Source: JBFHRB01 sp041591915 (lineage in GTDB: Bacteria; Actinomycetota; Nitriliruptoria; Nitriliruptorales; Nitriliruptoraceae). From it: a DNA stretch of 20,591 nt. The stretch spans positions 1 through 20,591 of the forward strand of contig JBFHRB010000025.1 in assembly GCA_041591915.1 (NCBI GenBank). Direction: 5' to 3'. Below, piece by piece: positions 1 through 6,879 of the stretch. Position numbers and translations under genes: made by a program. Position 1 is the first letter of the stretch; the number at the start of each line of letters is the position of its first letter. The notes beneath the pieces are model-generated. The model did no database searches. It saw nothing but the letters and a program-made list of their open reading frames with translations, and was not told where the DNA came from.

Positions 1-24
1 GGAGCGCGGCCGGCGCGTCCGTGA

Positions 25-105
25 TCAGGCCCAGGACGAGCCGCGTGCCCAGGAGGCACCGCGTGCCCAGGAGTGGCCGCGGGTCCAGGAGTGTCCCTTG
101 CGCAT
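25..105 (-). CDS. Trp-repeat micropeptide (26 aa, SWARG repeats)
   Basis: A 26-residue ORF starts at ATG 105-103 and stops at TGA 27-25. After MRKG it is almost wholly a period-6 repeat (HSWTRG, HSWARG, ASWARG, SSWA) with Trp at residues 7, 13, 19 and 25. The start is chosen because AAAGG lies 7 nt upstream of the ATG. The longer in-frame ORF, opening at 261, would run through the hairpin at 251-288 and has no comparable ribosome binding site. There is no signal peptide or hydrophobic helix. The sequence is strongly basic and aromatic. The repeat closely resembles the C-terminal tail of the subtilase at 6880-8295 (WAGRS units, period 5). I know no family for it. It could be a secreted or surface ligand, a leader peptide, or the remnant of a protease tail. 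That it is translated is inferred from the repeat and the ribosome binding site only. Confidence 0.55.
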   Translation of the reverse strand: MRKGHSWTRGHSWARGASWARGSSWA

Positions 106-250
106 GGGAGCGCCTTTCGTGTCGGAGGTACGGCTGCGCCCCTGTGACACAGCCGCCACGCCCAACGAACGAAACGGACATCGGTTACGCAACGTCATCG
201 ACGAACACGGAAAGCGATTCCGGGCACAACCCCCTGAACGGACGCCAACG
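106..250. other. intergenic region upstream of the micropeptide
   Basis: Between the micropeptide start and the hairpin at 251-288 I see no further coding sequence. The segment 107-125 contains the micropeptide ribosome binding site. The rest is less GC-rich than the flanking genes (around 170-235) and would have to hold any promoter for the micropeptide. I could not pick out a convincing -35/-10 pair. Confidence 0.4.
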
Positions 251-288
251 AACGCGAACACGGCCGCCGGAGCGGCCGTGTTCGCGTC
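251..288 (-). terminator. strong hairpin downstream of SRPBCC gene
   Basis: A perfect inverted repeat: acgcgaacacggccgc at 252-267 pairs with gcggccgtgttcgcgt at 272-287, a 16-bp stem with a 4-nt loop. It begins about 20 nt past the stop codon of the minus-strand SRPBCC gene. There is no clear U-tract, as is usual for actinobacterial intrinsic terminators. It insulates the SRPBCC gene from the micropeptide downstream. Confidence 0.75.
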
Positions 289-308
289 TACCGTGTCGGT
301 CTGTGGCC

Positions 309-773
309 TCAGCTGGCCTTGCGCTCGATCTCACCACGCCAGGCACCGGTGGCCTTGCCGCGTGTCGAGATGAACTCGGCGAAGTTCTCGAGGTCGTCCT
401 CCACGCGGGACTCGATCAGTCCGACCTTGTCGGCGTAGTGCTCGAGGAAGCCGGTCGGCTCGAAGTCCATCTGGTACATGACCTTGGTCGTCGAGTCGTT
501 GAGCGCGTGGAACGTCACGGCCCCACCGTGCTCCGGGCCCTCGACCGCCGTCCAGGCGATCCGTTGGTCGGGCGTCTGCTCGGTGATGCGCGCGCGCCAC
601 TGGCGCTCCACGCCACGGATCTTCGCCGTCCACATCAGCTCCGCATCGGTGAGCTGCTCGACCTTCTCGACGTCCTCCATGAACAGCGGGAAGTCCTCGA
701 ACTGCGTCCACTGGTCGTAGACGGTGCGGACCGGCAGGTCGATGGTGATGGAGCGTTCGATCGACGTGCTCAC
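309..773 (-). CDS. SRPBCC family protein (polyketide cyclase/dehydrase type)
   Basis: A 154-aa protein of the START-like SRPBCC fold, which forms a deep hydrophobic ligand cavity. Visible family marks are an N-terminal strand ending ITIDLPVRTVYDQWTQFEDF (typical of the cyclase/dehydrase and COQ10-like group), a central WTAKIRGVERQWRARI strand pair, and a long C-terminal helix after GLIESRVEDDLENFAEFI. The GTG start at 773-771 is chosen because AAGGAGG lies 4 nt upstream. The ATG at 800 has no ribosome binding site and adds residues outside the fold. Length fits the family. The ligand cannot be told from sequence, and many actinobacterial members are lipid or polyketide binding or have no known role. 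It lies 151 bp downstream of the DUF6027-like gene on the same strand and is followed by a strong hairpin. Confidence 0.85.
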   Translation of the reverse strand: MSTSIERSITIDLPVRTVYDQWTQFEDFPLFMEDVEKVEQLTDAELMWTAKIRGVERQWRARITEQTPDQRIAWTAVEGPEHGGAVTFHALNDSTTKVMYQMDFEPTGFLEHYADKVGLIESRVEDDLENFAEFISTRGKATGAWRGEIERKAS

Positions 774-842
774 GGGGCCTCCTTCGGGGGTTGCGGTCAT
801 GGGTGAGCTGTCGTGCCTCCACCTTGGGGCATGCACGCGCAC

Positions 843-858
843 GGCGCAGGGCTGCGCC
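843..858 (-). terminator. short GC hairpin downstream of DUF6027-like gene
   Basis: GGCGCA pairs with TGCGCC across a 4-nt loop, 67 nt past the stop of the minus-strand gene at 925-1326. The stem is short and there is no U-tract, so a terminator role is only possible. Confidence 0.3.
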
Positions 859-924
859 ACCCCCGACCGGGAACCGTTCGAGCGGCGGTTGTCCGGATGA
901 CCGGGTGTGCGCTCGCCGGGCGGA

Positions 925-1326
925 TCAGGCCCGAGGTCCGGGCGAGCCGTCGCCGCCGTCCGGGTACGCCCGGTCCGGTTCGTCGAGGCCGACCGCCAGC
1001 CAGCCCACCATCCCCTTGAGCACGTCGTACGCGCCCAGGCGCGCCCGGTCGGTCCCCACCGACTCGGCCTCCTCGACGGCGGCCCTCATCCGGTCGACGG
1101 TCGACGGCCCGAGCTCGAGGAGTCCCTCGGCACCGCCACTGGCCCACCGGGCCAGCACGTACCGCGCCAACGCCCCGACCGGGATCCCGAGGTTGCGCGA
1201 CACGTTGTCGAGCGTCGCGAGCGGATCCGCCTTCGAGTACGCGGCCACCTCCGCCTTGAAGTTCGCGTCAGGGTCGTCGTCCGCCCACGGCCCGTCCCAG
1301 GAGACCAGTTCGATCGTCTGAGCCAT
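925..1326 (-). CDS. DUF6027-like small cytosolic protein
   Basis: A 133-aa acidic soluble protein with no signal peptide or membrane segment. Conserved-looking blocks are the opening MAQTIELVSWDGPWADDDPD, a middle LGIPVGALARYVLARWASGG that looks like a small helical domain, and LGPSTVDRMRAAVEEAESV followed by a helix AYDVLKGMVGWLAVGL. I recall this pattern as the actinobacterial DUF6027 family, whose function is unknown. The start at ATG 1326 is set by GGAGG 7 nt upstream, and 17 extra N-terminal codons of the open frame are excluded. The IPVGALARYVLARW helix could suggest helix-turn-helix-like DNA contact, but this is speculative. It is separated from the next upstream gene by a perfect hairpin at 1351-1374, so it probably has its own promoter. 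Confidence 0.75.
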   Translation of the reverse strand: MAQTIELVSWDGPWADDDPDANFKAEVAAYSKADPLATLDNVSRNLGIPVGALARYVLARWASGGAEGLLELGPSTVDRMRAAVEEAESVGTDRARLGAYDVLKGMVGWLAVGLDEPDRAYPDGGDGSPGPRA

Positions 1327-1350
1327 CGTGCAACCTCCGCGGAACGAACG

Positions 1351-1374
1351 ACGCGGCCCCCGTGGGGGCCGCGT
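1351..1374 (-). terminator. perfect GC hairpin downstream of secreted protein gene
   Basis: acgcggccccc at 1351-1361 is the exact reverse complement of gggggccgcgt at 1364-1374, leaving almost no loop (10 bp with a 4-nt loop in practice). It lies about 20 nt past the stop of the minus-strand gene at 1394-2152 and before the ribosome binding site of the DUF6027-like gene. Confidence 0.7.
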
Positions 1375-1393
1375 CACTCAACACGATGCTCGG

Positions 1394-2152
1394 TCAGCGT
1401 GCGCCGTTGAAGGTCACGCCGCCCGGGATCTCGGATGCGCCCCACACGTACAGGCCGCTCGAGGCGATCGGCGAGTCACCACTGGCGGGGTGACCGATCA
1501 TCACGCGGATGTCGCGCGTCGTCGCGCCCTTGCCGGCCTCGGTCGCGAACCCAGCCCCGGAGAGGTCGATGGGGTAGACGACCTTCGCGGAGGCCTGGGT
1601 CGAGGAGACCTCGCCCTCGGCGGTGACGACGTCGGCGAACACGATCTTGCCGTCGACCTCGACCCGGATCATCGTCGCGAACTCCTCACCGATGTGCGCC
1701 GCGTTCAGGAGGAGGTAGTGCGTCTCGACCGAGATGCTGCGCAGGTTGCCGGTGTACTCGCCGACCCAGGTCGTCTCGAAGACGTCGTCCTCTTCCCCGT
1801 AGCCGACGGTCGCCGCGTGGTCACGACCGGCCTGGTCGAGGAGCGGTGGCGTCAGGTGGCCACAGCCGGCGCCACCCTGGAAGGAGGCCTCGGGGGCGTT
1901 GGTGACGAGCGGCGCGTCCGACACCGAGGCGTCGGCATGTCCGAAGGGGCTGAACAGCTGGACCTTGGTGCCGACCGAGTTGGCGCACGAGGCGTAGGTG
2001 TCCAGGGTGCAGACGAGCACGTCGTCCGCCGTGCCGGCCTTGCTGTCGGCGCCGTTGCCGGCGATCTCACACGAGCTGCCGGGGCCGGCGGCGGTGGTCA
2101 GCAGTGCGGTCGGCACGAGCGTCGCGGCGACGAGAAGCGAGCGGAGGCGCAT
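1394..2152 (-). CDS. secreted protein of unknown function
   Basis: A 252-aa protein with a clear Sec signal peptide: MRLR, then a hydrophobic stretch of about 15 residues, and a likely cleavage site after LLTTAA. The mature part starts with a Gly/Asp-rich stretch (residues about 30-46, NGADSKAGTADD) that resembles short calcium-binding-like repeats of extracellular proteins. It has four or more Cys residues that could form disulfides. A beta-rich body follows (VETHYLLL, MIRVEVDGKIVFADVVTAEG, KVVYPIDLSGAGFA). No lipobox is seen, because the first Cys lies five residues past the predicted cleavage. No enzyme motif is visible. Start ATG 2152 has GAGG about 8 nt upstream. It looks like a monocistronic exported protein, flanked by the hairpin at 1351-1374 and a 263-bp upstream gap. 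I do not recognise the family. Confidence 0.75.
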   Translation of the reverse strand: MRLRSLLVAATLVPTALLTTAAGPGSSCEIAGNGADSKAGTADDVLVCTLDTYASCANSVGTKVQLFSPFGHADASVSDAPLVTNAPEASFQGGAGCGHLTPPLLDQAGRDHAATVGYGEEDDVFETTWVGEYTGNLRSISVETHYLLLNAAHIGEEFATMIRVEVDGKIVFADVVTAEGEVSSTQASAKVVYPIDLSGAGFATEAGKGATTRDIRVMIGHPASGDSPIASSGLYVWGASEIPGGVTFNGAR

Positions 2153-2415
2153 GGGAGATCCCTCGAGGTAGGGGTCGGCGGGGAGTCGGGGGTCCCGTGG
2201 GATTCCACGCCCGCGACCCCGCCGCCTCCCACCCGCTCACCCCAGCGCGCACCACGCACACCAAAGCAAGCACCCTCACTCCCACTCGAGCGGTTCGACT
2301 GGCAGCGGAGCACCGCAGCGGAACGGCAGCAGGGACCTCCGTAGGCCAGCATTGCGAGCGAAGCGAGTCGCTGGCTGCAGGAGGTCCCTGTGGCGTGGAG
2401 CGGCGGACCCGCCGC
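2153..2415. other. intergenic region with structured palindrome
   Basis: A 263-bp gap between the secreted protein start and the thiolase stop. The left part (2153-2280) must hold the promoter of the secreted protein; no convincing -35/-10 pair is visible. The right part holds the nested palindrome 2330-2390 and the hairpin 2398-2417. I see no small gene with a credible ribosome binding site. Confidence 0.5.
2330..2390. repeat. nested 61-bp palindrome (REP-like or terminator)
   Basis: The outer arms are perfect: cagggacctcc (2330-2340) and ggaggtccctg (2380-2390). After a 4x4 internal loop, the inner arms gccagc (2345-2350) and gctggc (2370-2375) pair. The apical loop carries a direct repeat gcgag-cgaa-gcgag (2354-2367). 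It begins 25 nt past the thiolase stop, so it may end thiolase transcription. The elaborate shape is more like an interspersed palindromic element than a simple terminator. Confidence 0.6.
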
Positions 2416-2417
2416 TC
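2398..2417 (-). terminator. hairpin overlapping the thiolase stop codon
   Basis: gagcggcgg (2398-2406) is the reverse complement of ccgccgctc (2409-2417); the stem includes part of the thiolase stop codon (2416-2418). With the palindrome at 2330-2390 it makes two consecutive structures at the 3' end of the thiolase transcript. Confidence 0.45.
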
Positions 2418-3624
2418 AGCTGAGTCGCTCGACGATCATCGCCATGCCCTGGCCACCACCGACGCACATCGTCTCGAGGCCGACGGTCTTGTCCGTGTAG
2501 TCGAGGCCGTTGAGGAGCGTCCCGGTGATGCGGGCACCCGTCATGCCGAACGGGTGGCCGACCGCGATCGAGCCACCGTGCGGGTTCAGCTTCTCGAAGT
2601 CGATCCCGAGCTCGCGCGCCGACGGGATGACCTGCGCAGCGAACGCCTCGTTGATCTCGGCGATGTCGATGTCGTCGATCGTCATCCCGGCGTGCCTGAG
2701 CGCCTGCTTCGTCGCCTCGACCGGGCCGAGCCCCATGATCTCGGGGTTCAGCGCCGAGACCCCGGTGGACACGATCCGGGCGAGCGGCTGGATGCCGAGC
2801 TCGGCGGCCTTGGTGTCACTCATGATGATGACGGCGGCGGCGCCGTCGTTGAGCGGGCAGGCGTTGCCGGCCGTCACGGTGCCGTCGGGGCGGAACACCG
2901 GAGCGAGCTCACGCATCTTGTCGCGGTCGGTGTTCGGGCGGGGCGAGTCGTCCTTGGCCATGGTCTCGCCGTTGGGCAGGTCGACCGGGGTGATCTCCCG
3001 GTCCCAGAAACCGTTGGCCTCGGCCTTCGCGTACCGCATCTGCGACTCGAAGGCGAAGTCGTCCTGCTCGTCGCGCGTGAGGCCCTTGAGCTGGACGACA
3101 TTCTCCGCCGTCTGGCCCATGGGGATGTAGATGTCCGCGAGGTCGTCGTGGAAGTCCCAGTCACCGCCCTCGCCGGCCGCGCGCTGCTCGGTGCGCTTCT
3201 GGGCCTCCTCGAAGCGCGGGTTCTGCGTGTCCGGCAGCGAGTCGGAGTTGCCCTTGACGTAGCGGGAGACCATCTCGACGCCCGCGGAGACGAAGACGTC
3301 GCCCTCGCCCGCCTTGATCGCGTGGAACGCCATGCGCGTCGTCTGAAGCGAGGAGGCGCAGTAGCGGGTCAGCGTCGTGCCCGGGACCTCCCAGCCCAGC
3401 AGCGTCGTCACGACGCGGGCCATGTTGAAGCCCTGTTCCCCGCCGGGCAGGCCGCAGCCGAGGTGGAGGTCGGTGATCATGTCGGGCGTGACCTGCGGCA
3501 CCTTGGCCATCGCGGCCTTGATGATGGTCGCCGTGAGGTCGTCCGGACGGACCCCGGTCAACGAGCCCTTGAAGGCGCGGCCGATGGGCGAGCGCGCGGT
3601 CGCGACGATGACTGCTTCTGGCAT
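2416..3624 (-). CDS. thiolase (acetyl-CoA C-acyltransferase)
   Basis: A 402-aa cytosolic thiolase that transfers acyl groups between CoA and acyl-CoA, either breaking 3-ketoacyl-CoA in beta-oxidation or condensing acetyl-CoA. All catalytic positions are present: nucleophile Cys89 in TRYCASSLQTTRMAF, His357 in GGSIAVGHPFGMTGAR, Cys387 in MCVGGGQGMA, plus the NEAF motif. Length is normal for the family. The ATG at 3624 is preferred over upstream in-frame codons because AAGGAG lies 5 nt before it and the thiolase fold starts there (MPEAVIVATARSPIG). The adjacent MFS gene is divergent, and no hydratase or dehydrogenase partner lies nearby, so degradative (FadA-like) and biosynthetic use cannot be separated from context. 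The 3' end carries two hairpins. Confidence 0.93.
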   Translation of the reverse strand: MPEAVIVATARSPIGRAFKGSLTGVRPDDLTATIIKAAMAKVPQVTPDMITDLHLGCGLPGGEQGFNMARVVTTLLGWEVPGTTLTRYCASSLQTTRMAFHAIKAGEGDVFVSAGVEMVSRYVKGNSDSLPDTQNPRFEEAQKRTEQRAAGEGGDWDFHDDLADIYIPMGQTAENVVQLKGLTRDEQDDFAFESQMRYAKAEANGFWDREITPVDLPNGETMAKDDSPRPNTDRDKMRELAPVFRPDGTVTAGNACPLNDGAAAVIIMSDTKAAELGIQPLARIVSTGVSALNPEIMGLGPVEATKQALRHAGMTIDDIDIAEINEAFAAQVIPSARELGIDFEKLNPHGGSIAVGHPFGMTGARITGTLLNGLDYTDKTVGLETMCVGGGQGMAMIVERLS

Positions 3625-3791
3625 GGCTGCTCCTTGCACGATGCTGTCGACTGGGCCGGTGTGGCCCCGGACGGCGGGCGGATGCCGGTCTCCCTGCCAA
3701 CAACGGTACCCCCACCACCCTTCCGGGCAGCAAGCCGCGAGGTCGTGGCATGCTCCTGGGCTACCGCCACCGCGCCCGGTAGGGGACGCCG

Positions 3792-5045
3792 ATGCTCCGC
3801 GATCGCAACGTGCGACTGCTGCTGCTGTCACACCTGGTCAGCCGGACCGGCGGCGAGGCCGCGTTCTTCGTCGGGATCTGGGGGCGCGCGGCGTTCGAGC
3901 TCGGTACCAGCGCGGTCGGGATCGCCATCATCATGGGCGCCATCGGCATCGCCGGGATGGCCGGCTCGGCCATCGCCGGGGTGCTGGTCGACCGCTACGA
4001 CCCGCGTCGGGTCGTCGTCATCGGCGAGCTGCTGTTCGTCCCCGGGATCCTGGCCGCCGGCCAGGCCGAACAGGTCTGGACCCTCGCACTGTTCGCGGCG
4101 CTCGCGTGGCTGCCCGGGTCGGGCGTGTTGACCGCGATGAGCGCCTTCCCGCCGTTCCTCGACGCGGGCGAGGACTCCATCGAACGCGGCAACATCGCGC
4201 TCGAGTTCGCCGAGAACATGGCCTTCGTCACCGGGCCGGCGATCGGCGCCATCATCGTGCGGTTCCTCGGCGACGTGACCCACGTCTTCACTCTCGACGC
4301 GGTCACGAGCATCATCGGCGTCGCCATCATCCTGCGGGTGGCCCTGCGGGGCGTGGAGCGTGAGAGGGACGAGGGCTCGACGCCCCTACGGGAGGCCCTC
4401 GACGGGGTCCGCTACGTGCGCTCGTCCCCTGCGGTGCTGCTCCCCATGGCACTCGGGACGCTCATGTTCCTGTCGTTCGGCGTCTTCACGACCCTGGAGC
4501 CGCTGTTCTTCCGCGATGTCCTGCAGACGGACGTCGAGGCCCTCGGGTGGCTGAACAGCCTCTTCGGTGTCGGGATCCTCGCTGGCACGCTGGTGCTCAA
4601 TGCCTTCACGAAGCGCTTCGCACGGCTCACGGTCGCGGTCGGCCTGACGACCCTCGCCGGGACGGGAGCGCTCGTGTACGTCGGCACCGACTCCATCACG
4701 GTGGTGGGCGTCGGTGCCGTCTACTGGGGGTTCCTGATCGGGATCCTCTTCCCGCTGCTCCGGATCCTCTTGCAGCGTCAGGCCCGGCCGGCGATGGTCG
4801 GGCGCGTCATGGGACTGTTCGAGATCTCCCAACAGGCCGGCGAGATGATCCCGCTCGTCGTCGCTCCGTTGCTCGTCCTCGTCTTCCCGGTCCAGCCCGT
4901 CCTCGTCGGCTCCGGCTTCGTGATCGTGCTCGTGGCCCCGCTGTTCCTGCGGCGGGCGCGGGAACTCGACGCGGAGCAGCCGCTGGACACCCAGGATCTT
5001 CCCGTCGACGTCACGGTCGACATCCCGCCCTCGGGCTTCCGCTAG
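3792..5045 (+). CDS. MFS transporter (probable exporter)
   Basis: A 417-aa integral membrane protein with about 12 hydrophobic segments and the MFS_3 (enterobactin-exporter/tetracycline-exporter-like) layout: LLLLSHLVSRTGGEAAFFVG in helix 1 and the cytosolic motif-A-like loop GVLVDRYDPRRVVV between helices 2 and 3. A central loop (about residues 192-205, ERERDEGSTPLREALDGVRY) joins the two halves. The acidic, soluble C-terminal tail is after about residue 385. The substrate cannot be read from sequence; family members export drugs, siderophores or macrolides. Start ATG 3792 has AGGGGA 5 nt upstream. It is divergent from the thiolase across 167 bp and convergent with the histidine kinase, with a single base between the two stop codons, leaving no room for a dedicated terminator. 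Confidence 0.88.
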   Translation: MLRDRNVRLLLLSHLVSRTGGEAAFFVGIWGRAAFELGTSAVGIAIIMGAIGIAGMAGSAIAGVLVDRYDPRRVVVIGELLFVPGILAAGQAEQVWTLALFAALAWLPGSGVLTAMSAFPPFLDAGEDSIERGNIALEFAENMAFVTGPAIGAIIVRFLGDVTHVFTLDAVTSIIGVAIILRVALRGVERERDEGSTPLREALDGVRYVRSSPAVLLPMALGTLMFLSFGVFTTLEPLFFRDVLQTDVEALGWLNSLFGVGILAGTLVLNAFTKRFARLTVAVGLTTLAGTGALVYVGTDSITVVGVGAVYWGFLIGILFPLLRILLQRQARPAMVGRVMGLFEISQQAGEMIPLVVAPLLVLVFPVQPVLVGSGFVIVLVAPLFLRRARELDAEQPLDTQDLPVDVTVDIPPSGFR

Positions 5046-5046
5046 A

Positions 5047-6876
5047 TCAGCCCGCGCGCTCGAGCGGGGTGGCAGCAGACGGCAGCCACAGGTCGAACCG
5101 GGCGCCGTCACCGAGCTCGCTCTCCACCGTCAGGGTCCCATCGAGCAGTTCGGCCAGCCGTCGCGAGATGAACAACCCGAGCCCGAGCCCGCCCGTCTCC
5201 ATGACCAGGGGGTCCTCGACCCGGTGGAACCGGTCGAAGATGAGGTCCTGGTGGTCGCGCGGGATGCCGCGCCCGAAGTCCCGCACGCTGACCGTCACCC
5301 CCCGGACCGTGCCGGCGACGGTGACCTCGACGTGTCGGTCGTCCGGCGAGAACTTGCACGCGTTGTTGAGCAGGTTGTCCAACAGCTGGCCGAGCCGCTT
5401 CGGGTCGATGCTGGCGCTGGTCTCGCCGGAGACGAGGACGTCGAACTCGCGGGCCGGGTTGCGGTCGCGGAACCGGTTCACGACCTCCTCGACGACCGGC
5501 GCGACGTCGAGCTCGGTCCGGGCCAGGCCCGTCTCCTCGAGCGTCCCCAGGTTGGCGACGAGGAGGAGGTCGTCGATGAGCCGGACCATGTCGTCCGCGC
5601 GGTCGACGATGCGCTCGAGGATCCGCTCGCGGGTCGCGGCAGGCAGCTCCTTGTCCATCAGCACGTGCGCGAAGCCCTTGATCGGGGTGAGCGGGGTTCG
5701 CAGTTCGTGCGAGACGCGCGAGATGAAGTCGTCCTTCAGCCGATCGACGAGGCGCTCACGTGTGACGTCGTGGAACAGCGCGACGTCGGCGATGGGACGG
5801 TCGTCGTCGAAGAGCACGTGGTGCGTGGCCCGGACCTCGCGGCTCCCCTCATCCGTCTCGATCGAGTAGTCCTCGACCGACACCGGATCGGCGGCATCCC
5901 TCGACTCCAGTGGCGCGCCGACGCGGACTGGCCTGCCGTCGTCACAGGCCGCCTCGATCAGGTCGTCGATGTGGCGGCCGCGGGCGCGCTCCTCCGCGAT
6001 GCCGGTCAGCTCGTGCATCGCCGGACTCCACAGCTCGACGTTGCCGGCGGCGTCCAGGAGGACGATGCCGTCACTCGCGCCACGCACGACCCGGTCGAGC
6101 CGGTCGCGCTCGGTTCGCACTTCGTCGAGCAGTGCTGCCGACTGGACGACGCCCCGATAGGCGAGGTGGAGGGTGAAGAGCGGCACGACCACGAGGAGGG
6201 CGAGCTCAGGACGCTCGCGCCAGAGGATCACGGCCGTGAGGCCGACGGCGCTGTTCCCGAGGACCGTGATGGCGGTCAGGCGCAGCTCACTGCGCCAGAT
6301 GCGGCCCAGCGGACGGGACTCGAGGATCGCGATGACCCCGTTCATCGCGACCGTGTTCACGACCCCGAAGCCGAGCATCCCGACGAGCGCCGCGGTTGCC
6401 CAGGCCAGCGAGGGCTCTGCGGTGGCGCCGCCCGCGAGCCCGAAGACGCCCGCCGCGAGGGCTGCCCCGACCGCGTACTGAGACGCGTTGAAGACGATCT
6501 TGATCGCGGGGCGACCACGGACGAGCTGCACGGCCGTGACGCCGGCGACGGTCGCCGCGGCCGCAACGAGCGGCGGGAGCGTCACCACCACGGCGACCAC
6601 GGCGGCCTCGAGCAGCGTGACGACCTCGACCGCGTTGCCGTGGTCCAGCTTGAGCTCGGTCGCCTCGCCGGCGGCGACGAGCGCGACCGCGATCGCGAAG
6701 GCCGATCCGGCAACCGCCCACGGCGCGCCCGCGAGGCTCGCGTCGAGCGCGAGCGCACACGCGGCGGCCAGCCCCGCGAGCACCCACAGCGCGACGTAGC
6801 GCGTGAGTGATCGGTCGGGGGTCAGGACGCGGGTCTCGTCCGTGTCCGGACCCGCCGGGATCAGCCTCGGCGCCAA
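5047..6876 (-). CDS. membrane PAS-domain sensor histidine kinase
   Basis: A 609-aa kinase. Residues about 27-245 form some six to seven membrane helices of a sensor module with the RPAIKIVFNASQYAV signature, which I also associate with membrane domains of diguanylate cyclases and HD-GYP proteins. A PAS domain follows (about 258-375, GIVLLDAAGNVELWSPAMHEL). The HisKA domain has phosphoacceptor His390 in SRVSHELRTPLTPIKGF. The HATPase has an N box (NNLLNNACKFS, about 500-510), G1 DFGRGIP (533-539) and G2 GGLGLGLFISRR (562-573). The start is TTG at 6876, 3 nt after the subtilase stop, with GGGG about 7 nt upstream; no better start lies before the first helix. It is the third gene of an operon with a receiver-only regulator and a subtilase, so the regulator is its probable partner. 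Confidence 0.92.
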   Translation of the reverse strand: MAPRLIPAGPDTDETRVLTPDRSLTRYVALWVLAGLAAACALALDASLAGAPWAVAGSAFAIAVALVAAGEATELKLDHGNAVEVVTLLEAAVVAVVVTLPPLVAAAATVAGVTAVQLVRGRPAIKIVFNASQYAVGAALAAGVFGLAGGATAEPSLAWATAALVGMLGFGVVNTVAMNGVIAILESRPLGRIWRSELRLTAITVLGNSAVGLTAVILWRERPELALLVVVPLFTLHLAYRGVVQSAALLDEVRTERDRLDRVVRGASDGIVLLDAAGNVELWSPAMHELTGIAEERARGRHIDDLIEAACDDGRPVRVGAPLESRDAADPVSVEDYSIETDEGSREVRATHHVLFDDDRPIADVALFHDVTRERLVDRLKDDFISRVSHELRTPLTPIKGFAHVLMDKELPAATRERILERIVDRADDMVRLIDDLLLVANLGTLEETGLARTELDVAPVVEEVVNRFRDRNPAREFDVLVSGETSASIDPKRLGQLLDNLLNNACKFSPDDRHVEVTVAGTVRGVTVSVRDFGRGIPRDHQDLIFDRFHRVEDPLVMETGGLGLGLFISRRLAELLDGTLTVESELGDGARFDLWLPSAATPLERAG

Positions 6877-6879
6877 GGG

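Noticed and set aside
25..105. Trp-attenuator leader reading of the micropeptide
   Set aside because: Trp codons are spaced every six residues rather than consecutive, and no biosynthetic gene follows within the window; it cannot be excluded for a gene beyond the left edge.
21..806. Long plus-strand open frame (261 codons) across the left end
   Set aside because: It runs antisense through the SRPBCC gene and the hairpin at 251-288, is full of Arg/Asp-rich shadow sequence and has no recognisable domain.
2104..4131. A 675-codon plus-strand open frame over the thiolase and MFS start
   Set aside because: Antisense shadow of the thiolase in GC-rich DNA. The thiolase on the minus strand has all catalytic motifs and a ribosome binding site.
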